From: Flavobacterium limnosediminis JC2902
Lineage (GTDB): Bacteria; Bacteroidota; Bacteroidia; Flavobacteriales; Flavobacteriaceae
Length of the DNA: 64,000 nt
Assembly: GCF_000498535.1 (NCBI RefSeq)
Contig: NZ_AVGG01000003.1
Location: 186,001 to 250,000, forward strand
Direction: 5' to 3'
Shown here: positions 41,927 through 48,462 of the stretch, piece after piece
Position numbering within the stretch: the stretch's first letter is position 1
How the letters are laid out: every line of letters begins with the position of its first letter
The notes under the pieces: model-generated
What the model was told of the DNA's origin: nothing
Database searches by the model: none
Seen by the model: the letters and a program-made list of their open reading frames with translations, nothing else
Program-made: the position numbers and the translations under genes

Positions 41927-43189
41927 ATGATTACCTGGAAGCAACTTTCGCAAACCGAACAGCAACAACGCATTGAAAAGGCCATAAAAGAGAACGTAAA
42001 TTTTGCCCGCGACATCTCTTTGGGTTATCCCGGCTCCAAACTAGACGATCAGGTTTTTAACAGCGATGTGCCTTTTTTAAAAGATGCGCCGTTACTGCAA
42101 ACCTATGTTGCCAATCCCAACCATATCGGGTGCCACACTGTTGGTTCTTCCGAAAGTGCTTTCAGCGGTACCCAGGAAATGGAACGCGAGGTACTGAAGG
42201 TTTTGGCAGTGGATGTTTTTAAAGCCGAAGCGGATGCCTTTGACGGTTATATCGCTCCGGGCGGAACGGAAGCCAACATTCAGGCGATATGGATGTACCG
42301 CAATCATTTTATGAAGGAATACGATGCTAAGCTGGACGAGATAGCCATTATTGCATCGGAAGACACTCATTACTCGATTCCCAAAGCAGCCAATTTACTG
42401 ATGCTGGACCGGTATTTAGTTCCGGTGGATTTTGAAACCCGAAGATTGGATAAAACCGCATTGGAAAACCTGATTACTTCGGCGAAAGCCAACGGCAAAA
42501 AATACTTCATCGTGATTTCGAACATGGGTACGACAATGTTTGGCTCGATTGACGACCCGGATGCGTACATCAAAATCCTGGAAAAACACCAACTGGTTTA
42601 TAAACTCCACATTGATGCGGCGTATGGTGGTTTTGTTTATCCCTTCAGCAACAAGGCTTCGGTCATCAATTTTGAAAATCCCAAAATCAGTTCGATTACC
42701 ATAGATGCCCACAAGATGTTACAGGCTCCTTATGGAACAGGGGTTTTCATCTGCAGAAAAGACCTAATTGAAAACGTGCTCACCAAAGAAGCCGAATACG
42801 TGGAAGGCATGGACTTAACCCTATGCGGAAGCCGTAGCGGCGCCAATGCCGTAGCGGTCTGGATGATCCTGTTCACCTACGGGCCCTTAGGATGGAGTGA
42901 AAAAATACAAATACTGCAACAGCGCACCGACTGGTTGTGCGACGAGCTGGATACTTTAGGTATTCACTATTTCAGGGATCCGTACATGAATATTGTGACC
43001 ATTCAGGCGCAGTATATCCCGCAAGGACTGGAAAAGAAATACGATTTGGTTCCGCAAAAACACGACGGATCGAACCAATGGTATAAAATTGTGATAATGG
43101 ATCACGTGGAAGCGGATCATTTGAGTACTTTTATATCCGACTTGAAAAGTACCCGACATGCTGAAAAAAGAACTGCGACTGAAGTATAA
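41927..43189 (+). CDS. PLP-dependent group II-type decarboxylase
   Basis: This 420-aa fold type I PLP enzyme has the Schiff-base lysine K263 in T-I-D-A-H-K-M, the Y-I-A-P-G-G-T-E-A-N motif (phosphate loop), D-T-H-Y-S (ring stacking) and H-I-D-A-A-Y-G-G-F (PLP aspartate). These fit the glutamate/tyrosine/aromatic amino acid decarboxylase family. Glutamate, tyrosine or aspartate are all possible substrates; the residues that fix specificity cannot be judged by eye. It overlaps the cyclo-ligase gene by 32 nt, so the two are co-transcribed. The upstream region carries repeated AAAGCGC words. Confidence 0.87.
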   Translation: MITWKQLSQTEQQQRIEKAIKENVNFARDISLGYPGSKLDDQVFNSDVPFLKDAPLLQTYVANPNHIGCHTVGSSESAFSGTQEMEREVLKVLAVDVFKAEADAFDGYIAPGGTEANIQAIWMYRNHFMKEYDAKLDEIAIIASEDTHYSIPKAANLLMLDRYLVPVDFETRRLDKTALENLITSAKANGKKYFIVISNMGTTMFGSIDDPDAYIKILEKHQLVYKLHIDAAYGGFVYPFSNKASVINFENPKISSITIDAHKMLQAPYGTGVFICRKDLIENVLTKEAEYVEGMDLTLCGSRSGANAVAVWMILFTYGPLGWSEKIQILQQRTDWLCDELDTLGIHYFRDPYMNIVTIQAQYIPQGLEKKYDLVPQKHDGSNQWYKIVIMDHVEADHLSTFISDLKSTRHAEKRTATEV

Positions 43190-43751
43190 AAACCTGCGAA
43201 AAGAACTCCCTTTTGAAGAAATTCAGGACATGAGCCTGGCCATTGCCAACAATTGTCTTGCCTTACCGGTTTGGGACAAAACTTATTTTCATTTGTTTTT
43301 GCCCATTGAAGAACAACGGGAAGTCAACACCGAATATCTTTTACAGATTCTTTCGGGAAGGGATAAGGAAATCATCATCTCTAAATCGGAGTTCGGTTCG
43401 ATCAATGAAGAAACCGGCTGGCAGACCCGAAAAATGACGCATTTTCTCCTTACGGATAATACCAAAATCCAAAAAAACGAATACAACATTCCGGAACCTG
43501 TTGACGGTATCGAGGTGCCGTCCAATAAAATTGATGTGGTGTTTGTACCGCTTTTGGCTTATGATAAAAAAGGACATCGCGCAGGTTACGGAAAAGGATT
43601 TTATGACGGGTTTTTATCCGAATGTAAAGAAGATGTGATTAAAATAGGCCTGTCCTTCTTTGATCCGGAAGAAGCTATTGCCGATGTTCGTGAGAATGAT
43701 ATTCCGCTGAATTTTTGCGTAACCCCTTATGGCATTTTTGAATTCCGATAG
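43158..43751 (+). CDS. 5-formyltetrahydrofolate cyclo-ligase
   Basis: This 197-aa MTHFS-family protein has the basic N-terminal helix (K-K-E-L-R-L-K-Y-K-N-L-R) and the signature G-H-R-A-G-Y-G-K-G-F-Y-D-G-F-L, which binds ATP phosphates and folate. It converts 5-formyl-THF to 5,10-methenyl-THF, recovering an inactive folate form. The ATG at 43158 lies inside the last 11 codons of the PLP decarboxylase gene. The same protein family is also annotated as YgfA/FAU1. Confidence 0.93.
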   Translation: MLKKELRLKYKNLRKELPFEEIQDMSLAIANNCLALPVWDKTYFHLFLPIEEQREVNTEYLLQILSGRDKEIIISKSEFGSINEETGWQTRKMTHFLLTDNTKIQKNEYNIPEPVDGIEVPSNKIDVVFVPLLAYDKKGHRAGYGKGFYDGFLSECKEDVIKIGLSFFDPEEAIADVRENDIPLNFCVTPYGIFEFR

Positions 43752-43766
43752 TATTGTCTACTTTTG
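43738..43766 (+). promoter_or_regulatory. Promoter of the His-rich lipoprotein (TTG-N18-TACTTTTG)
   Basis: TTG 43738-43740 and TACTTTTG 43759-43766, 18 nt apart. The -33 element lies within the end of the cyclo-ligase gene. Confidence 0.75.
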
Positions 43767-43792
43767 CGCAAAAGAACCCCAAACTTAAAAAA

Positions 43793-43975
43793 ATGCTACC
43801 CAAAAAAATCATTTACAGCTTGTTACTGGCAGGAATGGCCTTTAGTCTGACCAATTGTACAGTATCACACCATCATCACCACCACCACAAAACAAAAAAA
43901 GTACCTCCCGGACATGCTAAAAAAATGTCGGGCGATAAAAGCGCTAAAAAGCATGCGCACGGACATAATAAATAA
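43793..43975 (+). CDS. Small His-rich lipoprotein
   Basis: A 60-aa precursor from ATG 43793; an in-frame TTG at 43754 would lie inside the promoter. The signal ends S-L-T-N-C (Cys22). The 38-residue mature part starts with seven consecutive His, then K-K-V-P-P-G-H-A-K-K and a Lys/His-rich tail. Such short lipoproteins are often mislabelled 'quinol oxidase subunit 4'. The His cluster could bind metal ions in the periplasm; function unknown. Its own promoter and terminator make it a separate transcription unit. Confidence 0.8.
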   Translation: MLPKKIIYSLLLAGMAFSLTNCTVSHHHHHHHKTKKVPPGHAKKMSGDKSAKKHAHGHNK

Positions 43976-43980
43976 GAAAA

Positions 43981-44014
43981 GAGGCCGTCTGTAAATTACT
44001 TTTCAGACGGCCTC
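43981..44014. terminator. Bidirectional terminator
   Basis: GAGGCCGTCTG / CAGACGGCCTC, an 11-bp GC-rich stem between the His-rich lipoprotein and the convergent HIT gene. Confidence 0.85.
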
Positions 44015-44040
44015 CTTATTTTACTATATTTTAAAACTCA

Positions 44041-44430
44041 CTACAGGTTGGCGTGAATTTCCTTTGACAGCTTTTCAAACTCTTCCTGTGTAAGGCTCAC
44101 TTTATGCTTAAACGTCATTTCACCCATTTCGTTTAATGGAATCAGATGCACGTGAACATGCGGCACTTCCAATCCGATCACGGAAACCCCAACACGCTTA
44201 CAAGGAACCGTTTTCTCCAAAGCTATGGCCACTTTGCGGGAGAACTTCATTAAAGCTAAATAATGATCTTCTTCCATATCGAAAATCTTGTTGATTTCCT
44301 GTTTCGGAACACAAAGCGTATGTCCTTTCGCATTCGGATTTACATCCAGAAAAGCTATGAAATTATCATCCTCAGCTACTTTGTAGCACGGGATTTCTCC
44401 GTTGATGATTTTTGTAAAAATTGACGCCAT
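44041..44430 (-). CDS. HIT family nucleotide-binding hydrolase
   Basis: This 129-aa histidine triad protein has the catalytic H-V-H-V-H at residues 91-95 followed by L-I-P. It starts with A-S-I-F-T-K-I-I-N-G-E-I-P-C, typical of the Hint branch. Family members hydrolyse adenosine 5'-phosphoramidates. It lies downstream of greA in the same orientation, 70 nt apart, the usual greA-HIT gene order of Flavobacteriia. The gap between them carries a heptamer array. Confidence 0.92.
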   Translation of the reverse strand: MASIFTKIINGEIPCYKVAEDDNFIAFLDVNPNAKGHTLCVPKQEINKIFDMEEDHYLALMKFSRKVAIALEKTVPCKRVGVSVIGLEVPHVHVHLIPLNEMGEMTFKHKVSLTQEEFEKLSKEIHANL

Positions 44431-44438
44431 TTCTTAAA

Positions 44439-44495
44439 AATTTAGAAGTCAGAATTTAGAATTTAGAAACTAAAAATCTGCAATTTAGAATTACC
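44439..44495. repeat. Tandem heptamer array between greA and the HIT gene (about 8 units)
   Basis: AATTTAG, AAGTCAG, AATTTAG, AATTTAG, AAACTAA, AAATCTG, then after a 1-nt slip AATTTAG, AATTACC. It fills nearly the whole gap. Confidence 0.75.
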
Positions 44496-44500
44496 CGGAA

Positions 44501-44977
44501 TTAATCGCGGCTGATTTCTAAGATTTCGAATTTAAGTACTCCGTTAGGCACGTTGATTTCGGCGATTTCGCCAACCGATTTTCCTAACAAGCCCTTTCCG
44601 ATTGGTGAAGTTACAGAGATTTTACCGGTTTTCAGATCGGCTTCACTTTCAGCTACAAGAGTGTATTTCAGTTCCATTCCGTTGGTCTGGTTTTTAATCT
44701 TAACCGTGGAAAGTACCAATACTTTTGAAACATCCAATTGTGATTCGTCTATCAGTCGTGCGTTGGAAACCACCTCTTCCATTTTGGAAATTTTCATCTC
44801 CAACAAGCCTTGCGCTTCTTTTGCGGCATCGTATTCTGCATTTTCAGACAAATCACCCTTATCCCTCGCTTCAGCAATGGCCTGTGATGCTTTTGGTCGT
44901 TCTATGCTTTTAAGATGATCTAATTCATCTCTTAATTTTTTTAATCCTTCTGCGGTGTAATAAGATACTGTACTCAT
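44501..44977 (-). CDS. greA: Transcription elongation factor GreA
   Basis: A 158-aa protein of standard GreA length. The N-terminal coiled coil has the acidic tip D-L-S-E-N-A-E-Y-D-A-A-K-E (residues about 42-54), and the C-terminal FKBP-like domain has V-T-S-P-I-G-K-G-L-L-G-K. It restarts backtracked RNA polymerase by stimulating transcript cleavage. Its promoter sits at 45033-45060 on the minus strand, and the mRNA would begin almost at a hairpin (45004-45025) in the leader. Confidence 0.97.
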   Translation of the reverse strand: MSTVSYYTAEGLKKLRDELDHLKSIERPKASQAIAEARDKGDLSENAEYDAAKEAQGLLEMKISKMEEVVSNARLIDESQLDVSKVLVLSTVKIKNQTNGMELKYTLVAESEADLKTGKISVTSPIGKGLLGKSVGEIAEINVPNGVLKFEILEISRD

Positions 44978-45003
44978 AACTTCATCGTTTATATAAATAG
45001 AAA

Positions 45004-45025
45004 AAATCCCATCGGAACGGGATTT
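45004..45025 (-). promoter_or_regulatory. Hairpin with T run in the greA leader
   Basis: On the minus strand AAATCCC-GTTCCGAT-GGGATTT is followed by a T-rich stretch (TTTCTATTTATA). It starts only a few nt after the predicted transcription start and 27 nt before the greA ATG. It could act as an attenuator or as a 5'-end stabiliser. Confidence 0.6.
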
Positions 45026-45032
45026 CTTTCCA

Positions 45033-45060
45033 CAAAGATATTGTTTTTACTTTATTTCAA
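45033..45060 (-). promoter_or_regulatory. Promoter of greA (TTG-N17-TATCTTTG)
   Basis: On the minus strand TTG (45060-45058) and TATCTTTG (45040-45033) with 17 nt between them. Confidence 0.75.
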
Positions 45061-45102
45061 TTTTTATTGCTGCATTACTGCATTTGTCAAAGTTAATTAA
45101 TT

Positions 45103-45110
45103 TAATTTTG
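45103..45110 (+). promoter_or_regulatory. -7 element of the Rieske-like lipoprotein gene
   Basis: TAATTTTG; a TTG at 45084-45086 is 16 nt upstream, one short of the usual range. Confidence 0.5.
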
Positions 45111-45139
45111 TTTGTCAATTGTTTTCCAAATTATTTAAA

Positions 45140-45559
45140 ATGAAACATCGCTTTTTCCTTATACTGGCCACTATAGTATTTATCAGTTGCAACAAAGACG
45201 ACGGCCCGAATAACAATAACCCTTACCTGCCCAATTATCCGGTGAACCTGCAAATTAACATGAGCCTTCCCGCTTACAGCAGTCTTCAGTTTCCGAGCAA
45301 TGCGGTTTATGTTGGCGGATACGGCGTGAGGGGCATCATCGTTTTCAATACCGGAAGTGGTTACAACGCCTTCGACGCGGCCTGTCCGAATCAGGCATTA
45401 AGCAATTGTTCCACGATGACCGTCAGCGGAATCAATGCCGTTTGCGCCTGCGACCAGAAACAATACAGCCTGTTTACCGGTTTGGCAGCCGGAGGGCAGT
45501 ACCCCATGAAACAATACCGCACTACGGTTAACGGAAGTGTCATAACCATATACAATTAA
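45140..45559 (+). CDS. Lipoprotein with degenerate Rieske-like fold
   Basis: This 139-aa lipoprotein (T-I-V-F-I-S-C, Cys16) starts at ATG 45140, since the in-frame TTG at 45119 is too close to the promoter. The mature part resembles a Rieske ferredoxin fold (Y-N-A-F-D-A-A-C-P-N-Q ... C-A-C-D-Q-K-Q-Y-S-L-F-T-G). True Rieske proteins have C-x-H and C-x-x-H. Here the His positions are Asn/Gln and Asp, so a [2Fe-2S] cluster is unlikely. Four Cys remain and may form disulfides. It is probably outer-membrane anchored and structural or binding. Other Bacteroidota carry this variant. Confidence 0.75.
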   Translation: MKHRFFLILATIVFISCNKDDGPNNNNPYLPNYPVNLQINMSLPAYSSLQFPSNAVYVGGYGVRGIIVFNTGSGYNAFDAACPNQALSNCSTMTVSGINAVCACDQKQYSLFTGLAAGGQYPMKQYRTTVNGSVITIYN

Positions 45560-45560
45560 A

Positions 45561-45591
45561 AAATCCTGACAGGAAATTCCCGTCAGGATTT
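45561..45591. terminator. Bidirectional terminator between the Rieske-like gene and the TonB receptor
   Basis: AAATCCTGAC / GTCAGGATTT, a 10-bp perfect stem with an 11-nt loop. Confidence 0.82.
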
Positions 45592-45619
45592 AGCAACTCT
45601 ATCAAATTAACTAACCATT

Positions 45620-47827
45620 TTAAAATTTAAGGGTCGCTCCAATCATGGCATTTATTCCTGCCTGAGGATAGTATCCGGCTCCTTCTATTGTAGTGATCGT
45701 TCCGGGATTACTGAAGTCGTCATCGTACGTATAAAAATACCCGTTGGACACATAGTCGTAATCGAAGATATTGTTCACCAGTCCGATTATAATGATGGAT
45801 TTCAAAACGGATTTTGTTTTGATTTCCCAGTTAACCGAAAAATCATTCACGAAATAACCTTTCAGTTTTGACGTTTCCGAATCGATGTTCCCCATGTACT
45901 GTTCCCCCACAACTTTGGTCAATAGCGACAACTGAAGTGTTTTAACCGGAGAATACGCAATGATGTTCCCTGCAATAAAATTCGGAGAATAGGCGATGTT
46001 CGTATCCCCTAAATTTTCCAGCGCCCCATTTCTCTGAAACACAAAATCCTTATTCCTATTCACGCTCACGGTTACGTTCGGGCGGATAACTAATTGCTCA
46101 AAAATTGAAACTGCTGCATCCATCTCCAAGCCCAAACGGTAACTGTCGCCTACGTTAGATCGGATGGGAGAACCCACTTCATCCAACTGACCGGTCAGCA
46201 CCAACTGGTCTTTATACTCCATATAATACGCGTTTACGTTCAATCTTGTTTTTGGAGAGACGTAACGCCATCCCAACTCAAAATCATCCAATTGTTCCGG
46301 TTTCGGTTTTCCGTTTTCATAATCAGTACGGTTGGGTTCGCGGTTAGCTCTGGCATACGAGAAATAGAAATTGTTTTTCTCATTGAGCGTAAAGGTGATT
46401 CCCGCTTTCGGATTAAAGAAATTGAAGGTATCGTCAACAAGACCGGTTTCTGGTGAATCCGCCTGATAGTTCACGTTTCTAAACTGAACATCGTAATACA
46501 AACCGAAACTTCCGTTAATCTTATAACTCGCTTTGGCAAAAACATTGGCATCCGTTTTCACCCCACGGTCATTGTAATATTTATCTCCTAACTCGCTCGT
46601 GGAAGCATAACGCGCCCAGATTACTTTACCAAAATGATCCCCGTCATATTGATTCCAGGCACTTCCTAAAATCACATCCAGATCTTCCTTTTTGTAATTG
46701 ATCGAAAAGGTGGTTCCGTAAAAATCATTGTCCAGCCATTTCTGACGAATCAAATCTGTGGAAGTTTGCCCGACAACAGGTTCCATTCCATACTCTGCAA
46801 AAGCTGCATTTTCGATGTAATTTTCATAATATCCTTTCCCTTTGGTGTAATGAAAAGCAAGATTCGTACTCCAATTGGAATTCATTTGCTCGTTCCAGTG
46901 GAATTGCGCGTGATCCTGCTGATAGTTGTCGGTTTCATTATCGTAAAAACGCACATTTCCGAACTCATCGGTAAACATACCTGCCGAATTGAAAGTTCTG
47001 TCGTTCGCCAATGTTAGCGAATCTACCCCGTTCCAGGACTGATACGTTTTTTCTTTTCCGCCAAAAACCAATGCTTTAATTAAAGTGGATTTCCCAACAA
47101 ATGTTCCCTGCAGAAAATAGGATTTCAAATCGGATGAAGCTCTGTCGATATAGCCGTCCGAATTAATTTTCGACAAACGTCCGGCCAATTCGAATTTACC
47201 ATTCATAAGTCCGGTACTGAATTTCACGGTGTGTTTGTGTGTGTTGAAACTTCCGTAGGAATTGGAAATTTCGCCGTTACTTTTTGCTGCATAAGAATCC
47301 GTTAACATGTTCAGGCTCGCGCCGAAAGCACCGGCACCGTTTGTAGAAGTTCCCACGCCACGCTGCAACTGAAGGTTTTCCACCGAAGAAACAAAATCCG
47401 GCATGTTCACCCAATACGTCCCATGGGATTCCGAATCGTTATAGGCGATTCCGTTTATCGTAACGTTCACACGCGTCGCATCACTTCCACGTACTCGGAT
47501 TCCGGTATAACCCACACCGTTTCCGGCATCGGTTGTGGTCACCACGGAAGGCATGTAATTCATCAGAACCGGAATATCCTGACCCAGATTTCGTTCGGAA
47601 AGTTCCTTTTTGCTCATGTTGGTAAAACTCACCGGCTGCTTATCCGTAGCGCGCACGGCCGAAACCAGTACTTCGTCCAGAACTTTTACTTTGGTAGTGT
47701 CCTGTTTGGTTGTTTCCTGAGAAAAAGAGGCAAGAGACAAGAGACAAGAGGCAAGAGGCAAAATCAAATTTAGAAATTGACTTTTGGCTTTTGGCTTTTG
47801 GCTTTTGAAATGGAATAAAGTTTTCAT
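45620..47827 (-). CDS. TonB-dependent outer membrane receptor under TPP riboswitch control
   Basis: This 735-aa precursor has a plug domain from about 50 to 170 (V-L-D-E-V-L-V-S-A-V-R-A; G-I-R-V-R-G-S-D-A-T-R-V-N-V-T-I-N-G-I) and a 22-strand barrel with the usual aromatic C terminus (G-A-T-L-K-F). The upstream TPP riboswitch implies import of thiamin, its phosphates or a precursor. The signal peptide region is unusual. Residues 8-34 are encoded by two tandem 7-nt repeat arrays (47781-47808 and 47727-47761), so a gain or loss of one unit would shift the frame. The adjacent pnuC gene on the same strand is a plausible inner-membrane partner. Confidence 0.92.
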   Translation of the reverse strand: MKTLFHFKSQKPKAKSQFLNLILPLASCLLSLASFSQETTKQDTTKVKVLDEVLVSAVRATDKQPVSFTNMSKKELSERNLGQDIPVLMNYMPSVVTTTDAGNGVGYTGIRVRGSDATRVNVTINGIAYNDSESHGTYWVNMPDFVSSVENLQLQRGVGTSTNGAGAFGASLNMLTDSYAAKSNGEISNSYGSFNTHKHTVKFSTGLMNGKFELAGRLSKINSDGYIDRASSDLKSYFLQGTFVGKSTLIKALVFGGKEKTYQSWNGVDSLTLANDRTFNSAGMFTDEFGNVRFYDNETDNYQQDHAQFHWNEQMNSNWSTNLAFHYTKGKGYYENYIENAAFAEYGMEPVVGQTSTDLIRQKWLDNDFYGTTFSINYKKEDLDVILGSAWNQYDGDHFGKVIWARYASTSELGDKYYNDRGVKTDANVFAKASYKINGSFGLYYDVQFRNVNYQADSPETGLVDDTFNFFNPKAGITFTLNEKNNFYFSYARANREPNRTDYENGKPKPEQLDDFELGWRYVSPKTRLNVNAYYMEYKDQLVLTGQLDEVGSPIRSNVGDSYRLGLEMDAAVSIFEQLVIRPNVTVSVNRNKDFVFQRNGALENLGDTNIAYSPNFIAGNIIAYSPVKTLQLSLLTKVVGEQYMGNIDSETSKLKGYFVNDFSVNWEIKTKSVLKSIIIIGLVNNIFDYDYVSNGYFYTYDDDFSNPGTITTIEGAGYYPQAGINAMIGATLKF
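47727..47761. repeat. Heptamer array in the TonB receptor signal peptide (5 x GAGRCAA)
   Basis: GAGGCAA, GAGACAA, GAGACAA, GAGGCAA, GAGGCAA on the plus strand. On the coding strand it specifies the hydrophobic core L-P-L-A-S-C-L-L-S-L-A of the signal peptide. Confidence 0.9.
47781..47808. repeat. Heptamer array in the TonB receptor N terminus (4 x CTTTTGG)
   Basis: CTTTTGG three times, then CTTTTGA. On the coding strand it specifies the basic F-K-S-Q-K-P-K-A-K-S region just before the signal peptide core. Confidence 0.9.
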
Positions 47828-47894
47828 CCGTAAAGAAGTACGAATAAAAGGGGCAATTATTCTTTTAAAAAAAATTAATAACTGATTGTGTTCA

Positions 47895-47927
47895 TGACAT
47901 TGACAACATTCGCATCAAAAAATGTCA
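47895..47927 (-). promoter_or_regulatory. Hairpin downstream of the TPP aptamer (possible expression platform)
   Basis: TGACATT (47927-47921 on the minus strand) pairs with AATGTCA (47901-47895). The hairpin directly follows the aptamer and precedes a T-rich stretch before the TonB ATG. Whether control is by termination or translation cannot be told by eye. Confidence 0.4.
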
Positions 47928-48004
47928 TTTTTCCCTAAACGGCATTACCCGTTCCAGGTTCGTTGGGTATAATCTCAGCTCGTTATTTGGAGCACCCCTT
48001 TGAG
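47926..48004 (-). promoter_or_regulatory. TPP riboswitch (THI element)
   Basis: On the minus strand the conserved blocks appear in order: GGGGTGCT, GAGCTGAGATTATACCC (pyrimidine-binding CUGAGA), GAACCTGGAACGGGTAATGCC (pyrophosphate side) and TAGGGAAA. This is the classic thiamin pyrophosphate aptamer. It lies about 100 nt upstream of the TonB receptor start. Confidence 0.93.
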
Positions 48005-48010
48005 ACGGGG

Positions 48011-48042
48011 CAAAGATAGAGCTATAAAAAACAATAATCCAA
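48011..48042 (-). promoter_or_regulatory. Promoter of the riboswitch-TonB receptor transcript (TTG-N21-TATCTTTG)
   Basis: On the minus strand TTG (48042-48040) and TATCTTTG (48018-48011), 21 nt apart. It places the transcript start right at the 5' side of the TPP aptamer, and separates the receptor from the upstream arfB operon. Confidence 0.7.
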
Positions 48043-48058
48043 AAGGAACTTCAAAAAA

Positions 48059-48460
48059 TCAGAATTTCGGTTTTTTGCGGGACTGCTTTATGTCCGATTG
48101 GCTTCGTTTTTCCTTGAGTCTTTTTTCGATGACCGAACGCGGAATTTTGGTAGGTTTCCGCAGTTTCTGTACTTTTAAAGCACCCTCAATGATCAACAGA
48201 AAACGTTTGATTACGATTTCCTTGTTGCGAAGCTGACTCCGGTCTTCATCACAGTTCAGGATCAGCACCTGTTCTTTGGTCAGTTTATTATCGAGTTTGG
48301 ATAAAAGAAGCTCTCTTTCTTCCTCAGAAACCGCCTGCGAGTCCTTCAGATCGAAATGCAGCACCACTTTGGAGGAAACTTTATTCACGTTCTGACCTCC
48401 GGCACCGCTGCTGCGAACCGCTTTGAACTGTAATTCCGAGATGAGTCTGTCTTTATCCAC
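48059..48460 (-). CDS. arfB: Alternative ribosome-rescue factor ArfB (peptidyl-tRNA hydrolase)
   Basis: This 133-aa protein has the class I release-factor motif G-G-Q at residues 21-23 in S-S-G-A-G-G-Q-N-V-N-K-V and a basic C-terminal tail (K-R-L-K-E-K-R-S-Q-S-D-I-K-Q-S-R-K-K-P-K-F), which enters the empty mRNA channel of stalled ribosomes. The GTG start at 48460 is 2 nt after the DUF4301 stop codon and gives the standard N terminus. A longer ATG frame from 48556 would overlap DUF4301 by 94 nt and add unrelated residues. It releases peptides from stalled ribosomes. Confidence 0.92.
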   Translation of the reverse strand: MDKDRLISELQFKAVRSSGAGGQNVNKVSSKVVLHFDLKDSQAVSEEERELLLSKLDNKLTKEQVLILNCDEDRSQLRNKEIVIKRFLLIIEGALKVQKLRKPTKIPRSVIEKRLKEKRSQSDIKQSRKKPKF

Positions 48461-48462
48461 AA

